From NCBI GenBank assembly GCA_965602805.1, contig CBFCZK010000009.1, positions 50,878 to 114,877 of the forward strand: a DNA stretch of 64,000 bases, written 5' to 3'. The notes beneath the pieces are model-generated. The model was not told where the DNA came from, ran no database searches, and saw only the letters and a program-made list of their open reading frames with translations. The DNA is from Thiomicrorhabdus sp965602805 (GTDB lineage Bacteria; Pseudomonadota; Gammaproteobacteria; Thiomicrospirales; Thiomicrospiraceae). Below are positions 53,433 to 63,015 of this stretch, one piece after another; the first letter of the stretch is position 1; every line of letters starts with the position of its first letter. The position numbers and the translations under genes were made by a program.

Positions 53433-55505
53433 ATGAAACGATTCAGTGACGTTAAGCTGTTTGAATACACCCTAAAACGACCTAGCGCATGGGCGGCTTT
53501 AATCGCCGTTGCTTTGCTGATGCCTTTGACTTATGTCGGCAGTGTGCAGGCTGAAGGAGAGATGAAGCAAAGTTTCAAGCAAGTGGATATTTCTACTGTC
53601 ATTGAGTCTGTTGCAAAAATAACGGGCCGTAATTTCATTATTGATCCTCGTGTTAAAGGCAAGGTTACCTTGTTGGCCGAAGAGGGAATGGCACCAGAGA
53701 CACTTTATCAAACCTTATTAGCCGTTTTGAATGTACATGGTTATGTCGCCATTCCTGGTGGTGGCGTCATTAAAATAGTGCCGGCAAACCTGGCAAGAGA
53801 TCAACTGCCTTACCGTAACTGGAAAGAGAGTAATGAAGACTGGGTGACTGAAGTTATTTCCGTTCATAATGTCGCGTCGACAAAGTTAGTGGCAGTTTTA
53901 CGTCCATTGGTCGCCAAAGAAGGGCATTTGGTTGCGCTTGCGGAAAGTAATAAGTTAATCATTACGGATACGGTTGCCAATATTAAACGAATCAAAGGTG
54001 TGTTATCGCGAGTCGATATTGATTCGAATGGTGCCTATGAAGTCATTGAAGTTAAAAATGCATCTGCTGAAGAGTTGGTTAAAACCATTAAGGGTGTAAT
54101 GCAAAAAGGTAAGGGCGGCCTAGATGTAAAAGTCAGTTTTGATGAGCGTTCTAATCGCATTGTCTTAACGGGTGAAGAGCATAAACGCATGATGTTACGC
54201 GCTTTAATTGCGGATTTAGATATTAAAGTGGATAGAGAGGGTCGAGTTCAAGTTATCTATCTACGCTATGCGAAAGCCGCTGAAATCGTTCCAGTATTAC
54301 AAAAGATCGCTAAAAACAGAGCGTTATTAAGTGCGGCTGAATCGGCAGAGGCGCCCGGTGCAGAAGGAGCTGCTTCAGTGTCGATTAATCGAAATGTTAA
54401 AGAAGATATTAGCATTGAAGCCGATGAACGGATGAATGCCATAATTTTAAGTGCGCCAGTCAGTATTGTTAGCGCCCTGAAAAGCGTCATCACACAATTG
54501 GATATTCGTCGTGCCCAAGTATTGATTGAAGCTATTTTTGTAGAGGTTTCTGAAGATAAATCTCGTGAGTTAGGGGTTGAATGGGGTGTGTTGGGTGAAA
54601 ATGGTGCGGGTTTGATTAATTTTACAGGTGCTATCCCTTCGATACTTGGGAATGTAGGCAATCCGCTTGCACAATCTTCAGCGATTGGTCGTGGTATTTC
54701 GATGGGCTTTGGTGAGGTGAGTGCGGATGGGACATCCGGTTGGGGCGGGTTACTTCGAGCTTTGAATAGCGATTCGGGTTCGAATATTTTAGCGACACCT
54801 TCTATTGTCACACTGGACAATGAAGAGGCTGAGATTGTCGTCGGTAGAGAAGTGCCATTCCAAACAGGAACCTATACCAGTACGGCAACCAGTGTGACCA
54901 ATCCATTCAGTACCATTGAACGTAAAAATGTCGGACTGAAGTTAAAGGTCACTCCACAGATTTTGAATCAAGGCAATGAAGTCTATTTACAAATTGATCA
55001 AGAAGTCTCTGATGTTCTGCCGAAAGGGGAAGCGGTCGATATTCAAACCACTAAGCGCCAAATCAAAACACAGGTCATCGTTGGGGATGGCAATATGATT
55101 GTCTTAGGGGGATTAATTACCGAAAAAGAGACCGAAGTAGAATCCAAAATCCCTGGCTTAGGCGATTTACCAGGCCTGGGGCAATTGTTCAGTTCATCTG
55201 AAAATAAGCGTGAAAAGGTCAATTTGATGGTGTTTTTACGTCCAGTTATCATTAAAGATAACGCGATGAGCAATTTCTATAGTCAGAAGAAATATAACAA
55301 AATGGTCGTAGAAGAAGATGGCGTTTTAGAGCGAATGAATACGAACCGTTTATCGGGAGAGGTGCCACGTTTACCTGCATTGCAAGTCTGGCAAGAAGAG
55401 AAAGTTCTGAATGAACCCGTTAAAACAGCGCCAAAAGTGACGAATGATGAAAAATCTCAATCGTTAATTGTCCCTATGAGCACGGATGAATTGTTAGGCT
55501 TATGA
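53433..55505 (+). CDS. gspD: Type II secretion system secretin GspD
   Basis: Multimeric outer-membrane channel. Signal peptide is about residues 1-40 (LMPLTYVGSVQA). The N0 domain follows (KQSFKQVDISTVIESVAKIT), then N1-N3 repeats (about 125-340) and the secretin core (about 350-605) with VPFQTGTYTSTATS, NVGLKLKVTPQI and VIVGDGNMIVLGGL. The C-terminal S-domain-like tail covers about 620-690. At 690 aa it is typical. Its TGA overlaps the ATG of gspE. A one-mismatch palindrome (55169-55180) is read as LPGLG. Confidence 0.96.
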   Translation: MKRFSDVKLFEYTLKRPSAWAALIAVALLMPLTYVGSVQAEGEMKQSFKQVDISTVIESVAKITGRNFIIDPRVKGKVTLLAEEGMAPETLYQTLLAVLNVHGYVAIPGGGVIKIVPANLARDQLPYRNWKESNEDWVTEVISVHNVASTKLVAVLRPLVAKEGHLVALAESNKLIITDTVANIKRIKGVLSRVDIDSNGAYEVIEVKNASAEELVKTIKGVMQKGKGGLDVKVSFDERSNRIVLTGEEHKRMMLRALIADLDIKVDREGRVQVIYLRYAKAAEIVPVLQKIAKNRALLSAAESAEAPGAEGAASVSINRNVKEDISIEADERMNAIILSAPVSIVSALKSVITQLDIRRAQVLIEAIFVEVSEDKSRELGVEWGVLGENGAGLINFTGAIPSILGNVGNPLAQSSAIGRGISMGFGEVSADGTSGWGGLLRALNSDSGSNILATPSIVTLDNEEAEIVVGREVPFQTGTYTSTATSVTNPFSTIERKNVGLKLKVTPQILNQGNEVYLQIDQEVSDVLPKGEAVDIQTTKRQIKTQVIVGDGNMIVLGGLITEKETEVESKIPGLGDLPGLGQLFSSSENKREKVNLMVFLRPVIIKDNAMSNFYSQKKYNKMVVEEDGVLERMNTNRLSGEVPRLPALQVWQEEKVLNEPVKTAPKVTNDEKSQSLIVPMSTDELLGL

Positions 55506-56959
55506 GTATCGAACTCTCTTTTAGCTTTGCCCGCAAAAACCAAGTGGTTTTAGCGATTGCGGAGAACAGTGGGATTTCACTGTTTTATACAGATCGAACG
55601 CCTGTCTCGGCATTGTTGGAAATGCAGCGTCGTTTGTTGGAGGAAGAGGTCTCTTTTCATAAGATTTCTCAAGAGGCGTTTGAAGATAAAATTCAAGTCA
55701 GCTTTGCCAACCGTTCAAACTCGTCAATGGAATCCATTCAGTCAATTGAAACCAATGATTTAGAGACCGTCTTTACAGAGCTGGGTGAGCCAGAGGATTT
55801 ATTGGATAGCTCTGACGAAGCGCCTATCATTAAACTTTTAAATGCGGTTTTAACGGAGGCCATTCGAGAAAATGCTTCTGATATTCATATCGAACCTTTC
55901 GAGAACCAGTTACGCATCCGCTTTCGAGTCGATGGTGTTTTACATACCGTTTTATCACCCAAGCAGGGGTTAGCGCCCATGCTGGTTTCGCGTATTAAGG
56001 TTATGGCACGTTTGGATATTGCTGAGAAACGCTTGCCACAAGATGGGCGTATGGCCTTAAAGCTGGGAGGGCGAGCGATTGACTTAAGGGTCTCGACCAT
56101 TCCATCCAGTTTTGGTGAAAGAGTGGTGTTACGTATCTTAGATAAGGGCGCAGACCGACTGATGTTATCTGATTTAGGAATGCCAGCCAGCATGGAAGCA
56201 GGTGTACAGAAAGCGCTTTCTAAATCACATGGTATTTTCCTGGTGACGGGGCCGACAGGTTCCGGTAAAACCACAACTTTATATGCGGGTTTAGGCCTGT
56301 TGAATGATACGCAACGTAATATCATGACGATTGAAGATCCTGTCGAATATAACATCGACGGCATCAATCAGACTCAGGTTAATATGAAAGCGGATATGAG
56401 TTTTGCAAGAGGCCTGCGTGCCATTCTGCGACAGGATCCTGATGTTGTCATGATTGGAGAAATTCGTGATCAAGAGACTGCCAATATTGCGGTTCAGGCT
56501 TCATTAACAGGGCATTTGGTTTTATCAACCTTACACACCAATACGGCTGTCGGCGCTATCACTCGATTAAGAGATATGGGGGTTGAGCCATTTTTACTTT
56601 CCTCCAGTTTGGTAGGCGTGTTGTCACAGCGTTTAGTGCGTAGTTTGTGCCCGAATTGTCGCGAAGCTTATGCAGCAGATGCGGCAGAGTGTAAAGTGCT
56701 TAATGTCACTCAAGCTGAGATATATCGACCGGTAGGTTGTCCGCAGTGCAAACAAACTGGTTATCAAGGGCGAATGGGTCTGTATGAGCTGATTCTGATT
56801 GATGATCAAGTCCGTAGCATGATTAATGATGAAGCCGCAGAAATGGATATTGAAAAAGTCCTTAGAGAACAGTCACGTCCTCTGCAAGAGAGTGGCTATA
56901 AAGCAGTACTCGATGGTCATACGAGTTTACAAGAAGTTCTGAGAGTCACTCAGATTTAA
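55502..56959 (+). CDS. gspE: Type II secretion system ATPase GspE
   Basis: Cytoplasmic hexameric ATPase that powers pseudopilus assembly. It shows VTGPTGSGKTTTLYAGL near residue 246 (Walker A), an Asp box (IEDPVEYNIDGI), VMIGEIRDQETANIAV (Walker B), STLHTNTAVGAITRL (His box) and the zinc-binding CPNC...CPQC loop near 390-415. The N-terminal GspL-binding domain is about 1-110. At 485 aa it is normal. Start overlaps gspD by four bases. Confidence 0.97.
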   Translation: MSIELSFSFARKNQVVLAIAENSGISLFYTDRTPVSALLEMQRRLLEEEVSFHKISQEAFEDKIQVSFANRSNSSMESIQSIETNDLETVFTELGEPEDLLDSSDEAPIIKLLNAVLTEAIRENASDIHIEPFENQLRIRFRVDGVLHTVLSPKQGLAPMLVSRIKVMARLDIAEKRLPQDGRMALKLGGRAIDLRVSTIPSSFGERVVLRILDKGADRLMLSDLGMPASMEAGVQKALSKSHGIFLVTGPTGSGKTTTLYAGLGLLNDTQRNIMTIEDPVEYNIDGINQTQVNMKADMSFARGLRAILRQDPDVVMIGEIRDQETANIAVQASLTGHLVLSTLHTNTAVGAITRLRDMGVEPFLLSSSLVGVLSQRLVRSLCPNCREAYAADAAECKVLNVTQAEIYRPVGCPQCKQTGYQGRMGLYELILIDDQVRSMINDEAAEMDIEKVLREQSRPLQESGYKAVLDGHTSLQEVLRVTQI

Positions 56960-56973
56960 GGCGGGATAGCATT

Positions 56974-58197
56974 GTGGCAGTATTTGAATACAAGGCATTG
57001 ACGGCAGCGGGACAAACCAAAAAAGGTTTGCTTGAGGGGGATTCTGAACGTCAAATTCGCCAAATGTTGCGTGATGATGGCTTGAGCCCTGTTGCCATTA
57101 AGTCGGTTGCAACTCAAAAAAACAGCGATAAAAATTTCTTGAGTAGTTTACTGACACAGCATATTCAAGTGAGTGATTTAGCCCTCTTTACTCGTGAATT
57201 GTATACTTTGCTAGATGCGAGTATCCCGCTCAATCAAGCCTTAAAATCCCTCTCTAATCAATCTGACTCTAAGCTCATGTCACGTTTTGTGACCGGTTTA
57301 CATACCAATGTTACCGAGGGTTACTCTTTGGCGATGGCGATGCAACGTTCTCCTTATAGTGTCAGTAAAGAATATATCGCGATCATTCAAGCAGGTGAAG
57401 AGAGTGGTTATTTGGACAAGGTTTTATCTCGTTTAGCAGATGCCATTGAACAGCGTGATCAGTTAAATAAAAAACTTAAAACGGCTCTGATTTATCCGAC
57501 GCTAATGGTCGTGGTCGCGATTGCCATCGTTATATTTTTAATGGTGTATGTCGTCCCTAAAGTGGTGAGCGTGTTTGATAATATGGATCAAGCTTTACCC
57601 TCTCTGACGCAAGGTTTACTCGATATTAGTGGCTTTATGCAAAACTATGCTGAATTCTTAGTGGCGTTTTTGATCGGTTTGGTCTTGGGTGTGAAGTGGA
57701 TGTTACGCCAGCCTAAGTGGCGTTTTAAAATACACAGCATGCTTTTAAAAACCCCGGGTATTAAGCGTTTTTTAATCTATTCAGAAACTGCACGCTGGGC
57801 GAGAACCTTAGGGGTTTTATTGTCCAGTGGTGTCAATGTTAAAGAGGCTCTAACGATTTCAGTCGAAGTCATGACGTTGGATCCCCTAAAGAAATCTGTA
57901 TTGAATATGGTCACAAAGGTACGCGAAGGTAAAAGCGTCTATCTATCCATGGAAGAAGAGAAAGTATTTCCACCCTTGTTGCTCAATTTAGTTAAAACAG
58001 GCGAGGGCAAGGGTCAGCTCGATAACATGTTGTTACGAGGTGCCAAGCATTATGAGTCGTCAGTAGAAAATGCGGCAGAAACATTGGTGAGTATTTTAGA
58101 GCCAGTGATGATTATCATCATGGGGGGGGTGGTCTTATTAATTGTCTTGGCGATTATGATGCCTATATTTGAAATGAATCAGATGATTAGTGGTTAA
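56974..58197 (+). CDS. gspF: Type II secretion system inner-membrane platform protein GspF
   Basis: 407-aa polytopic protein with two homologous cytoplasmic domains and three transmembrane helices (about 172-195, 220-240, 375-400). The repeats LALFTRELYTLLDASIPLNQ and WARTLGVLLSSGVNVKEAL are diagnostic. GTG 56974 is the start, 14 bases after gspE. Confidence 0.95.
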   Translation: MAVFEYKALTAAGQTKKGLLEGDSERQIRQMLRDDGLSPVAIKSVATQKNSDKNFLSSLLTQHIQVSDLALFTRELYTLLDASIPLNQALKSLSNQSDSKLMSRFVTGLHTNVTEGYSLAMAMQRSPYSVSKEYIAIIQAGEESGYLDKVLSRLADAIEQRDQLNKKLKTALIYPTLMVVVAIAIVIFLMVYVVPKVVSVFDNMDQALPSLTQGLLDISGFMQNYAEFLVAFLIGLVLGVKWMLRQPKWRFKIHSMLLKTPGIKRFLIYSETARWARTLGVLLSSGVNVKEALTISVEVMTLDPLKKSVLNMVTKVREGKSVYLSMEEEKVFPPLLLNLVKTGEGKGQLDNMLLRGAKHYESSVENAAETLVSILEPVMIIIMGGVVLLIVLAIMMPIFEMNQMISG

Positions 58198-58282
58198 TTT
58201 AGCAAAGAATATAGTGATAAACCTAATAATGAGTGAATTCGAGCAGCGAGCCTGTTTAAAAAATAACAACGAAGGATTAGAT

Positions 58283-58738
58283 ATGCAACAACAAACAGTT
58301 ACACAAAACCAAATAAAAGCCCAACTGCAAAAAGGTTTTACCTTAATTGAATTGATGGTGGTTGTGGTGATACTGGCAGTGCTCGCGGGTTTAGTTGTAC
58401 CTAAATTAATGGAAAGACCTGATGAAGCCAGAATTGTAAAAGCCAAGCAAGATATTAGTTCGATTGGTTCAGCATTACAGCTTTATAGATTGGATAACTA
58501 TGTGTATCCAACCACGGATCAGGGTTTAGAAGCGTTATCGGTAAAGCCTACTGAAGATCCTGAGCCTAAAAATTGGAAGCAAGTGTTGGATAGAATGCCT
58601 GTCGACCCATGGGGTAATCCTTACCTTTATTTGATGCCGGGTGAACATGGTGAATTTGATCTGTTTACCTATGGGGCGGATAATGAAGAGGGCGGTGAAG
58701 GTGCTAATGCGACCATTGGTAACTGGTTGATTCAGTAA
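58283..58738 (+). CDS. gspG: Major pseudopilin GspG
   Basis: Main subunit of the pseudopilus. The prepilin site is KGFTLIELMVVVVILAVLAG (cleavage after G, Glu at +5), reached after a 17-residue leader. The C-terminal calcium-site region DPWGNPYLYLMPGEHGEFDL is intact. 151 aa. ATG 58283 has AAGGA seven bases upstream; the frame stays open to 58190 but that part is not family-like. Confidence 0.96.
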   Translation: MQQQTVTQNQIKAQLQKGFTLIELMVVVVILAVLAGLVVPKLMERPDEARIVKAKQDISSIGSALQLYRLDNYVYPTTDQGLEALSVKPTEDPEPKNWKQVLDRMPVDPWGNPYLYLMPGEHGEFDLFTYGADNEEGGEGANATIGNWLIQ

Positions 58739-58751
58739 GGTCATCTCAGGG

Positions 58752-59285
58752 ATGAATTCAGTGCATTCAAGTTTATTGAAAAGAAACCTGCGTAGGCCTT
58801 CTTTAGAAAGCGGATTTACGCTGATTGAAGTAATGGTTGTGGTGGTTATTATTTCAATTGTTTTGAGTGTGGGAATGCTGTCTTTAAGCCAAAATGAGCA
58901 AAGTCAGCTTAGAGCTCAGACCATTAAAGTTAAAGGTTTGCTCAAATTTGTCAGCGACTTATCCGCTTTAGATCAAAAAATGTATCTAGTGGTGCCCGAA
59001 ACAACCGGTTTAACCGTTTATCGATCAGTCAAAGGTGCTTGGGAGTCTTCCACTAAAGTCAATGCGATGAGTTGGGTGGTTGAGGCAGAGTGGCAGGCCG
59101 AACCATCGGCCGTACAACGCTACCAACTTCCCAGGCCAGGTTGGGTGTTTTGGCCGAGTGGCGAAGTCACTCCGGGTTCTATCACGCTTATGACCTTGAG
59201 TCAGAAAATCCAACAACAAGAAGCGATTGAGCCGCAGGTGATTCAATGGAATGTGTTTTTACAGTTTGAAGAGAGCGATTCATAA
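58752..59285 (+). CDS. gspH: Minor pseudopilin GspH
   Basis: 177 aa with the prepilin motif SGFTLIEVMVVVVIISIVLS after a 22-residue leader. The rest is a divergent beta-rich domain as usual for GspH. It has one Pro/Gly-rich loop (RPGWVFWPSGEVTPG) typical of the family. It begins 13 bases after gspG. Confidence 0.9.
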   Translation: MNSVHSSLLKRNLRRPSLESGFTLIEVMVVVVIISIVLSVGMLSLSQNEQSQLRAQTIKVKGLLKFVSDLSALDQKMYLVVPETTGLTVYRSVKGAWESSTKVNAMSWVVEAEWQAEPSAVQRYQLPRPGWVFWPSGEVTPGSITLMTLSQKIQQQEAIEPQVIQWNVFLQFEESDS

Positions 59286-59286
59286 A

Positions 59287-59649
59287 ATGAAATCTCGAAC
59301 TCAACGCGGTTTTACTTTAATCGAAGTCATGATTGCGCTCACCATTATTGCAATTGCCTTGGCCGCATTAAGTCGCTCGCTTGGTTTGTCTATTGTCAAC
59401 CAGTCAGAATTGGAAGAGCGCATTATGGCAACCATGATTGCTGAAAATGAGCTCATAAAACTGCAATTAGCCACGGATGCGACTCGAGAAGCCAAACAGA
59501 CGATTTCGTTTATGAATTTAGAGTGGGAAACCGAACTGTCAAAAGAGCAAACACTGATACCTGGAATCTACAAAACTGAAATACAAGTACGTAGAGCCAA
59601 ACAAACAGAAATTTCTGCACGATTAGTCACCATTGTAGGTGAGAAATGA
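59287..59649 (+). CDS. gspI: Minor pseudopilin GspI
   Basis: 120 aa with a short leader and RGFTLIEVMIALTIIAIALA, then the GspI-like LSRSLGLSIVNQSELEERIM and a WETEL-type strand. ATG 59287 follows the gspH stop by one base; a start further upstream would overlap gspH for no reason. GspI nucleates the pseudopilus tip with GspJ and GspK. Confidence 0.92.
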   Translation: MKSRTQRGFTLIEVMIALTIIAIALAALSRSLGLSIVNQSELEERIMATMIAENELIKLQLATDATREAKQTISFMNLEWETELSKEQTLIPGIYKTEIQVRRAKQTEISARLVTIVGEK

Positions 59650-60350
59650 AGCCGTTTCAGCAGGCAGAAAGTTCGAAAGATGGCTTGCAACGTGGCTTTA
59701 CGTTAATTGAATTATTAGTGGCCTTAAGTATTTCAGCAGTCATTGCGGTACTCTCCTATCAATCAATAGACAGTGTGGTTAGAGTGCAGAGTAGTTTTTT
59801 TGAGCACAATGACCGAATGACTGCAATACAACGCGCGGTGTGGTGGTTAGAGCAGGATGTGGTGCAGATGGCACCACGTTCTGTTCAAGATGAGTTAGGG
59901 GGGCGGTTGCCAGCTTTTCAATACCGAGAAGATTTAGGCTTGGAGTTAACGCGGTTAGCCGAGTTTCCAACCCCTTTTGCCAACGCTGGTTTAATGCGTG
60001 TTGGTTATTATTTGGATGGTGAGCAGCTCTACCGGAAAGTTTGGCCGGTTGTCGATCGTGCTGCGGACAGTGAGCCTGTAAAGTTATTATTGCTGGATTC
60101 AGTAAGTCAGTTTTCAGTACGAATGCTTAATCAACAGAATCAATGGATTGAAAATTGGCCGAGCACGACGGATTCACTCACCAGCTTACCCAATCTTGTC
60201 GAAGTTGTCATTGAGCTAAAAGATAAAGGGTTCTTAACCAAATTGATTAAAGGCGTTGATAGTGCAGCTTTTGCGCTGGCGGTAGATACAGTAGAGGCTG
60301 ATGGCGAGGATGTGGGGTCTGAGCCTGTGACAGAGGGGGCTTTTCAATAG
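59646..60350 (+). CDS. gspJ: Minor pseudopilin GspJ
   Basis: 234 aa with the prepilin motif RGFTLIELLVALSISAVIAV. Downstream WWLEQDVVQMAPRSVQDELG matches the conserved GspJ helix region. The ATG overlaps the TGA of gspI by four bases. The C-terminus is acidic and longer than needed. Confidence 0.92.
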   Translation: MKPFQQAESSKDGLQRGFTLIELLVALSISAVIAVLSYQSIDSVVRVQSSFFEHNDRMTAIQRAVWWLEQDVVQMAPRSVQDELGGRLPAFQYREDLGLELTRLAEFPTPFANAGLMRVGYYLDGEQLYRKVWPVVDRAADSEPVKLLLLDSVSQFSVRMLNQQNQWIENWPSTTDSLTSLPNLVEVVIELKDKGFLTKLIKGVDSAAFALAVDTVEADGEDVGSEPVTEGAFQ

Positions 60351-61348
60351 TGAAAGGCTTTGGAATCTATACTAAGCAAGTAAGCGGTGCTAAGCCAGCT
60401 GAAAAAGGCTTCGCGTTGTTGACGGTATTATTGGTGGTTGCAGTGGTGTCAGTGTTGGGGAGTAATATCCTCTATAAAGAGCATCTGTCACTCAAAAGAA
60501 GTACCTATATGTTGCATCAGGCGCAGTCACTCTCCGTGTTGTATGGTCTTGAATCATGGGTTAAAACGGGGTTAAGGCTTGATGCAGAAAATAACAAACT
60601 GGATACTTTAGATGAGCGTTGGGCTCAACCTTTAGTAGCGATTCCATTTGAAGGCGGTGAAGTTACTGGGCAGCTGGAAGATCTGTCTGCCAATATTAAT
60701 GTTAATAATTTGTTAGAAGCCGATGTTGAAAAGCACAAACTATGGCGCGCATTAATTGAACGATATGTCATTAATATAGAGCTAGAGCCTAGCTTCATGG
60801 ATAGCTTAATCGATTGGATGGATAGTGATGATGAACCTTTGCCCTTTGGTGCGGAAAGTGAGACTTATCTACTCATGGAGCCAGCCTACCGAACGGCAAA
60901 CCAAGCCGTTGTCACATTAAGCGAATTGAAAAATGTACAGGGGTTGAATGCCTTACCCACCAAGCAATCGGAGCTGTTTCAACAGAGTATTACAACTTTA
61001 CCGATGGTAACGGCAATCAACGTCAATACCGCTTCAGATACAGTATTGTTATCCTTGGCTGATTGGATGAATTTGGAAATAGCCAATGCTTGGCTTCAGC
61101 AGCGTAAGCTAGAGCCTGCTAAGGGTGTTGAGGAGTTTAAAGTGTTTTTAACCGAGCAAACTGGGTTTACGCCTGAAGAGATTAACCGAGATGTGCCGGA
61201 TTGGATGGTTGCGATACAAAGTCAGTTCTTTTTATTAAAGGGTCAGATTCATTATGGTGATTCTAATCAAGGATTTTCAGCTATTTTTTATCGTGGAAGT
61301 GATGCAAAAGTGAGTTTATTGCAAAGGTGGTTAAGTGCGTCAGAATGA
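60350..61348 (+). CDS. gspK: Minor pseudopilin GspK
   Basis: 332 aa; the tip pseudopilin. The prepilin motif KGFALLTVLLVVAVVSVLG has threonine in place of glutamate at +5, the known exception in GspK. The globular domain contains DLSANINVNNLLE, LIDWMDSDDEPLPFGAES and AINVNTASDTVLLSLADW (SAM-like). GTG 60350 shares one base with the TAG of gspJ. Confidence 0.93.
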   Translation: MKGFGIYTKQVSGAKPAEKGFALLTVLLVVAVVSVLGSNILYKEHLSLKRSTYMLHQAQSLSVLYGLESWVKTGLRLDAENNKLDTLDERWAQPLVAIPFEGGEVTGQLEDLSANINVNNLLEADVEKHKLWRALIERYVINIELEPSFMDSLIDWMDSDDEPLPFGAESETYLLMEPAYRTANQAVVTLSELKNVQGLNALPTKQSELFQQSITTLPMVTAINVNTASDTVLLSLADWMNLEIANAWLQQRKLEPAKGVEEFKVFLTEQTGFTPEEINRDVPDWMVAIQSQFFLLKGQIHYGDSNQGFSAIFYRGSDAKVSLLQRWLSASE

Positions 61349-61352
61349 GAGC

Positions 61353-62543
61353 ATGGATAACATGAATAATAAGATTGTCGCAAAGATAGATTTGCACGGC
61401 GCACTAATTTTGTCTTCAGAGGATGGTCAGACTTTTGATACAGATTCACTTATTCAATCCCTTAAAAGCAAGGGGATATTAAGCCAGACGATTGCCGTGG
61501 TTTGGGTGCCTACCCAGCTCGTATTGTTGACGGCGGTGTTTGTGCCCGGAAAGCGCCGAGCAGACTGGTTCGCTGCGCTGCCTTTTAGTTTGGAGGAGTC
61601 CCTTTCTCAGCCCGTTGAGGATTTTCACATCGTTGCTTTAAACCGTTCTGCACAAGGAAGTGTTTCAGCAGGCCTGGTTGAACACGCTTTAATGCAGAAA
61701 TGGATTCAAGTGCTAGAAGAACATGGCTTGGAGCATGCCGCTCTGATGGCGGACTGCTTTAGTATACCGCTTGCGGATAAAGGCACTTTACAAGATAAAG
61801 CTGTTTGGAATGTCTATGCCTGTGACAATTTACGACTTGTTAGAACGGACGCATATTCGGGTTTTGCAGGTGCTACAGAGTGGTTGGAGGAGGTTCGGGG
61901 TTTAACTGGGCAAGGCAAAGAGAGCCAGTTGCCCGAGTTACATGAAATCACTCAGCAGCTTGATAGTTCAATCCAAACTCTCAAAATGTTGTCAGCCCAT
62001 AACCTGCGAACAGATGATTATGTCTCTGTGTCCGAGGGCTATTCTATTTTGCAGCGCTGGAAGTGGCACGTCACGATTCTGCTTTTAATCCTGTTAAGCT
62101 TTCTAGCGCATACGTCTATAGAAACACAGCGTTTACAAAATCAAGTAAGTAGCTATCAAGCGGAAACAGAAACGCTCTTTAAACGCCTATTCCCTGACGT
62201 TAAAAAAATCATTAATATTCGTGTGCAAACCAAAAATAGAATCAATCAAACAGACCACTCTGTCACGATTGGACCGAGTCAGTTGATGCATGAACTTGAA
62301 AATGGATTCAAATTGTTTCCCGCAGTTAAGATTCAAAAAATGCAATGGAATAAAAAGAATTCAAGTGATAAAGGGAGTCAGTCTGGACGGCTAACGATTT
62401 TTGTAGAATCTCTAAAAACACAAGAATTGGAAGGTTTGAATACACGTTTACAGTCGGATAAGGTTTCTGGAAAAATTTCATTACAAGTTAAGAATGTGAC
62501 CCCAACGTTAGTGGAAGGAGTTTTTTATGTGGATGCAAATTAA
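61353..62543 (+). CDS. gspL: Type II secretion system protein GspL
   Basis: Bitopic inner-membrane protein linking GspE to the platform. The cytoplasmic actin-like domain covers about residues 1-225, a transmembrane helix about 230-250 (WHVTILLLILLSFLAHTSI), and the periplasmic ferredoxin-like domain about 300-395. GTG 61335, ATG 61353 and ATG 61362 are possible starts; I take 61353. The stop codon TAA (62541-62543) ends in the first base of palindrome copy 16 and overlaps gspM by 17 bases. Confidence 0.9.
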   Translation: MDNMNNKIVAKIDLHGALILSSEDGQTFDTDSLIQSLKSKGILSQTIAVVWVPTQLVLLTAVFVPGKRRADWFAALPFSLEESLSQPVEDFHIVALNRSAQGSVSAGLVEHALMQKWIQVLEEHGLEHAALMADCFSIPLADKGTLQDKAVWNVYACDNLRLVRTDAYSGFAGATEWLEEVRGLTGQGKESQLPELHEITQQLDSSIQTLKMLSAHNLRTDDYVSVSEGYSILQRWKWHVTILLLILLSFLAHTSIETQRLQNQVSSYQAETETLFKRLFPDVKKIINIRVQTKNRINQTDHSVTIGPSQLMHELENGFKLFPAVKIQKMQWNKKNSSDKGSQSGRLTIFVESLKTQELEGLNTRLQSDKVSGKISLQVKNVTPTLVEGVFYVDAN

Positions 62544-63015
62544 CCAGGCCTGGTCAAACTTGGCGCAACGCGAAAGACTGTTAGTGACACTGTTGATGCT
62601 ATTTTTAACCGTCGTATTATTCTATAGCTTGATATGGTCACCGATTCATACCACCAATGCAAGCACGCAGCAGGCTTTCGAAAAGGCTCAAAAAGAGTGG
62701 GTTTGGCTAAATCAACAGGCACCTCTAGTCTCTCAAGGGACGACAAAAAATCCACAGTTAGATCTTCAGTCAAAAACGGGATTAATGCGTTTCGTACAAG
62801 ATGCACTAAAGTCTGAAAACTTAATGCATCAAATGCAAGAACTTCAATTGACGGCTAAGGGCGTGAAAGTCAGCTTTAATGAAGTAAATGCCCCCCGATT
62901 TTTTCGCTGGTTATCCAGCTTAGAGTCGCAAGGTCTGATTGCCAAAAACATGCAGTTAACGCCGATTAAGGTTGGGTTTACGCAAGCTCAAGTAGAGTTT
63001 GAGGTTACCAAATAA
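62527..63015 (+). CDS. gspM: Type II secretion system protein GspM
   Basis: 162 aa partner of GspL. It has a short cytoplasmic N-terminus, a transmembrane helix (about residues 20-38, LVTLLMLFLTVVLFYSLIW) and a periplasmic ferredoxin-like domain with a long helix. GGAAGGAG six bases before ATG 62527 sets the start. The N-terminal NQAWSN is encoded by palindrome copy 16. Confidence 0.9.
   Translation: MWMQINQAWSNLAQRERLLVTLLMLFLTVVLFYSLIWSPIHTTNASTQQAFEKAQKEWVWLNQQAPLVSQGTTKNPQLDLQSKTGLMRFVQDALKSENLMHQMQELQLTAKGVKVSFNEVNAPRFFRWLSSLESQGLIAKNMQLTPIKVGFTQAQVEFEVTK
62543..62554. repeat. ACCAGGCCTGGT palindrome, copy 16 (gspL/gspM junction)
   Basis: Exact copy overlapping the last base of the gspL stop and codons 6-10 of gspM. 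Confidence 0.9.
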
